From a virus: a DNA stretch of 41,145 bases. The number at the start of each line of letters is the position of its first letter. The first letter of the stretch is position 1. Shown one piece after another: positions 37,531 to 41,145 of this stretch. The notes under the pieces were generated by a model. The model was not told the origin of the DNA. It worked only from the letters and a program-made list of their open reading frames with translations, and searched no databases. A program made the translations under genes and the position numbers. The stretch spans positions 1 to 41,145 of IMG/VR virus record IMGVR_UViG_3300028196_000027. One strand, 5' to 3'.

Positions 37531-38166
37531 TTACTCTTTTTCTAAATTCTTAATCTCATACATGTAATGATCAGAAGTTTCCAGTTTTTTCTTATTTTCA
37601 ACTGAATAAACAGTCAAATCAATCTCATAACCAGGATTTTTCTCAATTCTATTGAATACCCAAGCATTATCGTACCAAATAATACGATTGTTGGGGTATG
37701 CATAGTAATTCCCAGTCTCAACTTTGAACAAATGGGCACATTTATGCTCTGGAGTCTCCGAAAAATTTAAATCTGGCACTCCCTTGTTCTCCCAAGACCA
37801 ATCTAGGGTGAACATATATGTTCCAAGTACCTTTTTTCCGTCTGGACGTATCAATTGTGCATCTAAATTAGCTAGTCTATGCCTTCTCTGAACGTCTATG
37901 TAAGGTGAAAAGCAGTCCCAGTACATTATGTCCTCTAAAGGCTCTATGGGTGCGTCTTCTTTCCAGCAAAAGGCATGTAAAGGTCGTCTAGTCCAGTTCA
38001 CACCGTTCTCTAGAAATGCTTCAAAGAGAGGAACTCTCTTCTCAATACTAGCAACAGAGTGAATGTCACACTTTGTAACCTCCCCATGTCCTTTTTTATG
38101 GTTATAAAGGAACTCATTACGAATATAACAAGACCAATCAGGTAAACTATGGTTTAGGTAAGCCAA
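37531..38166 (-). CDS. conserved hypothetical protein, 211 aa, TTG start
   Basis: The frame begins at TTG (38166), chosen because AGGAG stands seven bases upstream and no in-frame ATG occurs until about residue 80. It overlaps the SET-domain gene by 13 bases. The protein is rich in Trp, Tyr and His (MAYLNHSLPDWSCYIRNEFL, FTLDWSW, KCAHLFKVETGNYYAYPNNR, IIWYDNAWVF). I recognise no catalytic motif or named family; proteins of this kind occur in T4-like cyanophage genomes as hypotheticals. Scattered Cys and His (HALFCWK-like, EHKCAH) could bind metal, but no regular zinc motif is visible. Partnership with the SET protein is suggested by overlap only. Confidence 0.8.
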   Translation of the reverse strand: MAYLNHSLPDWSCYIRNEFLYNHKKGHGEVTKCDIHSVASIEKRVPLFEAFLENGVNWTRRPLHAFCWKEDAPIEPLEDIMYWDCFSPYIDVQRRHRLANLDAQLIRPDGKKVLGTYMFTLDWSWENKGVPDLNFSETPEHKCAHLFKVETGNYYAYPNNRIIWYDNAWVFNRIEKNPGYEIDLTVYSVENKKKLETSDHYMYEIKNLEKE

Positions 38167-38525
38167 CCTCTTTCTCCTGGGAAGTAATAATCTGTTAATT
38201 CTTCACCTTTTTTGATATCACGAACAGAATATAACTCACCAGTGTCCTTATTGTATGCAACGTTTGGTGAATTTGAGTGATTTATGTAATATTGTTGTCC
38301 AATACGGTCTAAATCACAGTCAATCCAAAACCCATGCTCATCACCATACACTAGGTTTTCTATATTGTTCCTGATTTCGGGTGAAACTTCACACCAAAAT
38401 ACATGTTTCTTCTCTTTTGGTTTAAAAATACAGGTATCTTGAGGAATATCAACTAAAGAAAAAACACCTACTCCACCACAAACGGAACTAGGTGCCAAAT
38501 AAGTTAACAATTGAAGGTTATACAC
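38154..38525 (-). CDS. SET-domain protein lysine methyltransferase-like, 123 aa
   Basis: SET hallmarks appear in order: GGVGVFSLVDIP (residues 17-28, the GxG strand), YYINHSNSPNV (79-89, equivalent of the NHxxxPN motif that binds S-adenosylmethionine and forms the pseudoknot), and SVRDIKKGEELTDYYF (100-115, with the catalytic-site Tyr region G-E-E-L-T-x-Y). At 123 aa it is a minimal SET domain without pre- or post-SET cysteine clusters. It starts at GTG directly after the TGA of the basic 47-aa gene, with GAGG four bases before. The expected activity is S-adenosylmethionine-dependent lysine methylation of a protein; the target is unknown. SET-like proteins are known in cyanophages. Confidence 0.88.
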   Translation of the reverse strand: MYNLQLLTYLAPSSVCGGVGVFSLVDIPQDTCIFKPKEKKHVFWCEVSPEIRNNIENLVYGDEHGFWIDCDLDRIGQQYYINHSNSPNVAYNKDTGELYSVRDIKKGEELTDYYFPGERGWLT

Positions 38526-38669
38526 TCAACCTCGTCCTTGACCACGATATGCTTTCCGTGCCTTATTACGACTCGTTGCAGCATACTTAGTGTTCTTACC
38601 ACTTCCTTGACGAGTATTCTTTGGTAGTGATTCAATTTTGTTATCACCCATCAGACGACGATTTGCCAT
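38526..38669 (-). CDS. small basic protein, 47 aa
   Basis: ATG at 38669 follows AAGGAG nine bases upstream, and TGA at 38526 is immediately followed by the GTG start of the SET gene. The protein begins MANRRLMGDNKIESLPKNTR and continues with TKYAATSRNKARKAYRGQG. It is very rich in Lys, Arg, Gly, Ser and Asn, has no hydrophobic core and is probably disordered. I recall similar short proteins (MGDNKIESLPK core) in T4-like marine cyanophages. It could bind nucleic acid or be a substrate or partner of the adjacent SET protein; both ideas are inference. Confidence 0.82.
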   Translation of the reverse strand: MANRRLMGDNKIESLPKNTRQGSGKNTKYAATSRNKARKAYRGQGRG

Positions 38670-38719
38670 GATTAATTAATCTCCTTTTTAACGGTTTTTT
38701 CGGGTTTTTTTTTCTTATT

Positions 38720-38757
38720 AAAAGACCCTCAGAAGAACTCATATCTCTCCTAAGGGT
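38720..38757 (-). terminator. intrinsic terminator after glycosyltransferase-like gene
   Basis: On the minus strand a 12-bp stem (ACCCTTAGGAGA with TCTTCTGAGGGT, two G-U pairs) closes a 9-base loop and is followed by CTTTT. It lies about 50 bases past the stop of the 251-aa gene and just before the leader of the 47-aa gene, so it should separate the two units. Confidence 0.75.
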
Positions 38758-38777
38758 ATTATATCAAAAGATTGGTT

Positions 38778-38798
38778 GAAACGTCAAGTAGACGTTTC
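38778..38798 (-). other. perfect 8-bp stem-loop next to stop codon
   Basis: GAAACGTC and GACGTTTC pair perfectly around a 5-base loop, starting ten bases past the stop of the 251-aa gene. No clean T-run follows on the minus strand (AACCAATCTTTT), so it is more likely a 3'-end stabiliser or an upstream helper of the terminator at 38720-38757. Confidence 0.5.
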
Positions 38799-38808
38799 TA
38801 AAAGAACA

Positions 38809-39564
38809 TTAGATGACTCTAGTCTTCTCATGTCCAACACGAATCTTTGGATCGCACCAAATCTCAAATCCTGCTTCTTTTGCATCGAGACAGAATGAGA
38901 CATCTTCCCCGCACATATCTTGCACTTCACCAGAATCAAACACCTGCATCTTCGGAGCAAACCAGGGATACTCAAGATTCTCAAATACTCCCTTCTTAAT
39001 TAATACCCATCCGAAACCTGTGTAGTCAACTGTGAATGGTTTGCGACGTTTTGCCATGCTCTCAAGTGTCTCATGATTCATAACTCCACCATTGTTCTTG
39101 AAGTCATCCTCTTCTAACCAATGAGCAACTGATGATGTCTTTCCATCTTCTGTACAATACCATCCAGATGCAATGTCCTGGTCCATATCAACTAGACGAT
39201 AAAACTTCTCAGTATCAAATACAATATCACTATCAATCCATAACTGATAGTCATACTTCAATTTACCATCCCATGGTACTTGCTTTGGTCCACGCAATAC
39301 ATTTGCACCTAAACACTTACAACGTGCAAAGTTCACCATTGAACTATAATCTTGTGAAATCTGAATGCTTGCACCGTTCTGAACTAAGTCAAAACATAAC
39401 TGCACAAAACTCTTCAGAAATTGATATGATACTCCTCTTCCAGGAAGACAAAATACTACCGACTTCCCACGAATCTTTTCCTTTGCCCTCTCCATATTAA
39501 ATGCATCAGCATTCTCTGGATTTATTACCGGGGCTTTTGCTTTTACTGTGAATCCTTTAGCCAT
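38809..39564 (-). CDS. glycosyltransferase-like protein (GT-A fold), 251 aa
   Basis: After a short polar leader, residues 33-45 (GKSVVFCLPGRGVSY) form the first beta strand and nucleotide loop. Residues 106-115 (YQLWIDSDIV) contain a D-x-D motif (Asp111, Asp113), as in metal-dependent GT-A enzymes. Residues 182-195 (TGFGWVLIKKGVF) and 218-247 (MCGEDVSFCLDAKEAGFEIW, then VGHEK) match the acceptor-side 'E-D' and terminal His of GT2-like folds. Similar proteins occur in cyanophages. It probably moves a sugar onto phage DNA, protein or a host surface polymer; donor and acceptor are unknown. It has its own promoter and terminator, unlike its neighbours, so it may be expressed independently. Confidence 0.8.
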   Translation of the reverse strand: MAKGFTVKAKAPVINPENADAFNMERAKEKIRGKSVVFCLPGRGVSYQFLKSFVQLCFDLVQNGASIQISQDYSSMVNFARCKCLGANVLRGPKQVPWDGKLKYDYQLWIDSDIVFDTEKFYRLVDMDQDIASGWYCTEDGKTSSVAHWLEEDDFKNNGGVMNHETLESMAKRRKPFTVDYTGFGWVLIKKGVFENLEYPWFAPKMQVFDSGEVQDMCGEDVSFCLDAKEAGFEIWCDPKIRVGHEKTRVI

Positions 39565-39587
39565 AAAAAATTAATTCCGACATTTAC

Positions 39588-39616
39588 ATTATACCACTAC
39601 ATGTCAATCATTGCAA
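39588..39616 (-). promoter_or_regulatory. sigma70-type promoter of glycosyltransferase-like gene
   Basis: Minus strand: TTGCAA (39611-39616), exactly 17 bases, then a perfect TATAAT (39588-39593). Transcription would start near 39581 and give a leader of about 16 bases before the ATG at 39564. This is host-type (early) promoter architecture. Confidence 0.7.
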
Positions 39617-39622
39617 TGGTGG

Positions 39623-39775
39623 TTACTCCCTATTTAGAACTACTTTGATTCCCTTAATGTCCTTTCCAGTCAGTGTTACAATACCCTTTACTTGTGATAA
39701 TGTTTTCTCTAATTCATCTACTCTTACTTCCTTTACTATCGTCTTTCCTTGATATTCAATACTATAAGTATTCAT
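39623..39775 (-). CDS. small hypothetical protein, 50 aa
   Basis: ATG at 39775 overlaps the stop of the preceding 47-aa frame (ATGA), which supports a translated pair. The protein begins MNTYSIEYQGKTIVKEVRVD and continues ELEKTLSQVKGIVTLTGKDI. It alternates hydrophobic and charged residues consistent with a small alpha/beta fold. No family is recognised. It ends just before the glycosyltransferase promoter. Confidence 0.65.
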   Translation of the reverse strand: MNTYSIEYQGKTIVKEVRVDELEKTLSQVKGIVTLTGKDIKGIKVVLNRE

Positions 39776-39915
39776 TCAGTGTCTTCTACTTTAAACAATA
39801 AATCTTCAAGATCCTCTCGTAATAACTCATTCAGTTTTACTATCTTATCATTCTCTAATCTATATTGAAGAGTCTCAATTAATAATTCCCTCTCCTCTCT
39901 TGTAAATTCTAACAT
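39772..39915 (-). CDS. small acidic helical protein, 47 aa
   Basis: ATG at 39915 opens 47 codons ending in TGA at 39772. The sequence (MLEFTREERELLIETLQYRL, then ENDKIVKLNELLREDLEDLL) is rich in Leu and Glu with heptad-like spacing, as in a short coiled-coil or helical hairpin. No strong ribosome binding site precedes it; a promoter-like pair lies only 13 bases upstream. The function is unknown. The four-base overlap with the next frame supports both. Confidence 0.6.
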   Translation of the reverse strand: MLEFTREERELLIETLQYRLENDKIVKLNELLREDLEDLLFKVEDTE

Positions 39916-39927
39916 TGCATTCTTTTG

Positions 39928-39956
39928 ATGATACTTACTTAGTCTCTATATATCAA
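39928..39956 (-). promoter_or_regulatory. candidate sigma70 promoter of two small genes
   Basis: Minus strand: TTGATA (39951-39956), 17 bases, TATCAT (39928-39933), each one base off consensus. The predicted start near 39921 leaves a leader of only about six bases before ATG 39915, so transcripts would be nearly leaderless. This weakens the call. Confidence 0.4.
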
Positions 39957-40035
39957 CCCTATAGGTGATTTTTTATTGGTGGAAAATTTTTTATTCTAAA
40001 TTGTTTTCTTATATCGAATTATATATCACTCGCAG

Positions 40036-40078
40036 ACGCATACTTTTGTAGGTTAGGGACTTATGCGTTTTTCTTTTC
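40036..40078 (+). terminator. possible rightward intrinsic terminator
   Basis: ACGCATA (40036-40042) and TATGCGT (40062-40068) pair perfectly across a 19-base loop, followed on the plus strand by TTTTCTTTTC. The T-run is on the plus strand although all nearby genes are on the minus strand. It would stop a rightward transcript that is otherwise unaccounted for. The stem is short for the loop. Confidence 0.35.
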
Positions 40079-40193
40079 GGACCCCCCATCGGTTTATAAT
40101 ACTTTACATCATTAATCGCAATATACTGTGTTTATAACACATAGCACTGTTTAATTATAATGCACGAACAATAACGAATACTTATTATACTGT

Positions 40194-40230
40194 ACTGTTT
40201 AATTATAATTAGAAACCCTATAGGAGGTAT
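40194..40230 (+). repeat. 37-base composite repeat, copy 1
   Basis: The motif ACTGTTTAATTATAAT is followed by AAACCCTATAGGAGGTAT. The second part can fold (ACCC with GGGT-like ends). The unit aligns without gaps to 40369-40405 at 29 of 37 positions. AGGAGG precedes an ATG at 40231 that opens 13 codons. Confidence 0.65.
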
Positions 40231-40306
40231 ATGATAACGAAGGTCTGTATATTTCTTCTCAAACAACACTGAGTAATTAGAATTAAGAATGTATTACCCA
40301 GGTATC

Positions 40307-40335
40307 ATGATATCATAACACGAAGGTATTGTCAA
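40307..40335 (-). promoter_or_regulatory. strong sigma70-type promoter, leftward
   Basis: Minus strand: perfect TTGACA (40330-40335), 17 bases, TATCAT (40307-40312) with an upstream TGA that makes an extended -10. This is the best host-type promoter in the window. A start near 40300 would give a leader of about 385 bases before the 47-aa gene at 39915. Confidence 0.65.
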
Positions 40336-40368
40336 CACTTAGGACTGCTTATAACGAACTCAAACAAC

Positions 40369-40405
40369 ACTGCTTAATTGTAATATAAAACCCTACTGGG
40401 GGTAT
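40369..40405 (+). repeat. 37-base composite repeat, copy 2
   Basis: Partner of 40194-40230: ACTGCTTAATTGTAAT followed by AAACCCTACTGGGGGTAT. An ATG begins within its last bases (40404) and opens nine codons. The shared parts are the 16-base motif and the ACCCTA..GG.GGTAT hairpin; the linker between them differs. Confidence 0.65.
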
Positions 40406-40499
40406 GGAATATCTCACAACACTGTGTAATTAGAATACACGAACACTGTGTATTACTTCCCTCCCTCAGAACCACCCTAGTAGTCTACAGCATAAACAA

Positions 40500-40694
40500 T
40501 GAGACTACTGTGTCTCGTGGACACTTCTCAAAGTGGACGAGTCTTATAAGTCTCATAATTCTTGTGAGATTCTGACCATTTTCTCTGATTCTCTCTGAGT
40601 CTCATGAGAACTGTGATTCTTATAAGTCTCACGGAAATCTACGAAAATCTCTGAGTCTTACTCAGGACGAATAAGACTCAGAAATCTCAGATTT
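40500..40694. repeat. inverted-repeat cluster built from GAGTCT/AGACTC words
   Basis: In under 200 bases there are a perfect 10-bp inverted repeat (CTGAGTCTTA 40651-40660 and TAAGACTCAG 40672-40681), an adjacent AAATCT/AGATTT dyad (40682-40694), the palindrome TCTCATGAGA, TCTCA/TGAGA around 40552-40568, and GAGAC/GTCTC at 40501-40516. CTTATAAGTCTCA occurs twice. No coding frame explains the pattern. Confidence 0.7.
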
Positions 40695-40741
40695 TATTTG
40701 TCAACGAATTATATGCCAGTTCTCTGAGTGTCTTTTATCCC

Positions 40742-40770
40742 TTGACTTTTTTTCGTTTTTATGATACACT
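40742..40770 (+). promoter_or_regulatory. candidate rightward sigma70 promoter
   Basis: Plus strand: TTGACT (40742-40747), 17 bases, TACACT (40765-40770) with TGA before it (extended -10). It points right, against all genes, toward the end of the minus-strand frame at 40966, so the product would be non-coding or antisense. Confidence 0.45.
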
Positions 40771-40871
40771 GCACGCCAAGACAACAATAAGATCACACAT
40801 TTATAAGAACAATAAACACGAATAACCTCTCATATAACGATTAATTATCATCAAAACAAAACACGCAACTA

Positions 40872-40879
40872 TATTTATT
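40872..40879 (-). promoter_or_regulatory. late-promoter-like AATAAATA
   Basis: AATAAATA on the minus strand inside the gene-free region. The nearest downstream gene start is almost 1 kb away (39915), so a late transcript from here would be mostly untranslated. The AT-rich context makes chance occurrence quite possible. Confidence 0.3.
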
Positions 40880-40905
40880 TTAACATTTAATTAAAAGTGA
40901 AAATA

Positions 40906-40913
40906 TATTTATT
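40906..40913 (-). promoter_or_regulatory. second late-promoter-like AATAAATA
   Basis: Same motif 34 bases upstream of the previous one, just past the stop of the right-edge gene. The doublet, and the AACTTGAA direct repeats next to it (near 40913 and 40935), make it slightly more interesting than a lone match. Confidence 0.3.
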
Positions 40914-40965
40914 CAAGTTCCTTGGGGGTATATTTCAAGTTACTTCGTAGTATCTTTGGAGTGTA

Positions 40966-41145
40966 TTAGTATGAGGGAACTTCTAATTGAGGGTCAGTAT
41001 TATGTAATCGAGTAGAATGAATAGAAGCAGATATTTCTGATTTAATTGAATCATGAATTACATCTATAATACTATCATAGTAATGTAGATTATGAATAAC
41101 TCTCTCTGCTAGTTCTTGTGTATAAGGAGTACCATCTGCAAAGTT
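40966..41145 (-). CDS. C-terminal fragment of unknown protein, 59 aa visible
   Basis: The frame is open from the right edge and ends with TAA at 40966, giving 59 residues (NFADGTPYTQELAERVIHNL at the left, ending TDPQLEVPSY). The composition (balanced acidic, His and hydrophobic residues with helical periodicity) looks like real protein rather than chance translation. No family can be named from the fragment; its start lies outside the window. Confidence 0.6.
   Translation of the reverse strand, partial: NFADGTPYTQELAERVIHNLHYYDSIIDVIHDSIKSEISASIHSTRLHNTDPQLEVPSY

Larger units (their letters stand above)
40146..40436 (+). repeat. five-copy 16-base motif ACTGNKTAATTRKAAT
   Basis: Copies start at 40146, 40194, 40268, 40369 and 40421, all in the same orientation. 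The first two are identical (ACTGTTTAATTATAAT); the others differ at two to four positions. Three copies are preceded by CAAC. Partial copies occur near 40125, 40344 and 40445. Spacing is irregular (48, 74, 101 and 52 bases), unlike a CRISPR array. Confidence 0.75.
39916..40965. other. 1-kb gene-free, repeat-dense intergenic region
   Basis: No convincing gene is visible on either strand over about 1050 bases, exceptional in this otherwise packed genome. It holds five copies of a 16-base motif, two copies of a 37-base composite repeat, a cluster of inverted repeats built from GAGTCT-like words, promoter-like sites on both strands and a hairpin with a T-run facing right. The word ACGAA also recurs about eight times on the plus strand. 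Plausible roles are replication origin, regulatory hub or non-coding RNA locus. Confidence 0.75.

Noticed and set aside
38784-38984. 66-codon minus-strand frame overlapping the end of the glycosyltransferase-like gene
   Set aside because: It is out of frame with a gene that has clear motifs to its end, is Arg/Cys/Leu-biased, and its tail is simply the 38778-38798 stem-loop translated.
40009-40089. 26-codon minus-strand frame beginning MGGPKRKTHKSLTYKS
   Set aside because: No ribosome binding site, and it overlaps the 40036-40068 hairpin; its length is within chance expectation.
40344-40384. T4 MotA-box middle promoter (TGCTTA followed by a -10)
   Set aside because: TGCTTA occurs twice, but the -10-like sequences are at the wrong distance, and T4-like cyanophages are generally thought to lack MotA.
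40146-40436. CRISPR array
   Set aside because: Copies are short, imperfect and irregularly spaced (48-101 bases), and no cas-like gene is present.
40527-40604. 25-codon minus-strand frame beginning MRLRENQRKWSESHKNYETY
   Set aside because: The composition looks protein-like, but the frame is short, has no ribosome binding site and is built from the same GAGTCT-type words as the surrounding dyads, so it is probably a by-product of the repeats.
39916-40965. tRNA genes
   Set aside because: I looked for acceptor-stem pairing with TTC-type T-loops and CCA ends because cyanophages often carry tRNAs, but found no cloverleaf on either strand.

Overview
The window is an AT-rich stretch of a tailed-phage genome with nearly every gene on the minus strand, read right to left. 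Clear T4-type baseplate wedge proteins (gp25, gp6, gp8) sit beside giant virion proteins of the DUF4815 and YHYH types and NATAAATA late-promoter-like sites. Together these point to a marine T4-like myovirus, most likely a cyanophage of Prochlorococcus or Synechococcus. A related marine T4-like phage of another host, such as a pelagiphage, cannot be excluded, because no photosynthesis or host-diagnostic gene lies in the window.

Layout in transcription order (right to left). 41145-40966: C-terminal end of an unrecognised gene running off the right edge. 40965-39916: about 1 kb without a convincing gene, packed with short repeats, inverted repeats and promoter-like sites on both strands. 39915-39623: two small overlapping hypothetical genes. 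39616-38720: a glycosyltransferase-like gene with its own sigma70-type promoter and an intrinsic terminator. 38669-37323: a compact cluster of small genes: a 47-aa basic protein, a SET-domain protein starting at GTG directly after the basic protein's stop, a 211-aa protein starting at TTG, and a 49-aa protein. 37283 to 1: the structural block of gp25, gp6, a 2626-aa YHYH-containing protein, a 949-aa fibre-like protein, a 650-aa protein, a 521-aa double LamG-like protein, a 3011-aa repeat protein with a beta-propeller, gp8, a 2525-aa DUF4815 protein, three small to medium structural proteins, and a further protein (at least 391 aa) open at the left edge.

How the parts fit: gp25, gp6 and gp8 would build the baseplate wedges. 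The giant beta-rich proteins between them are probably peripheral baseplate or fibre components that contact the host. Structural genes are tightly packed, often with 1- or 4-base start/stop overlaps, so translational coupling is likely. NATAAATA sites lie in three of the few real gaps (before the left-edge gene, before gp8 and before the 949-aa fibre-like gene), as expected for sigma gp55-type late transcription. The two most unusual areas are the 1-kb repeat-dense intergenic region at 39916-40965 and the SET methyltransferase gene abutting a tiny, very basic tail-like protein.
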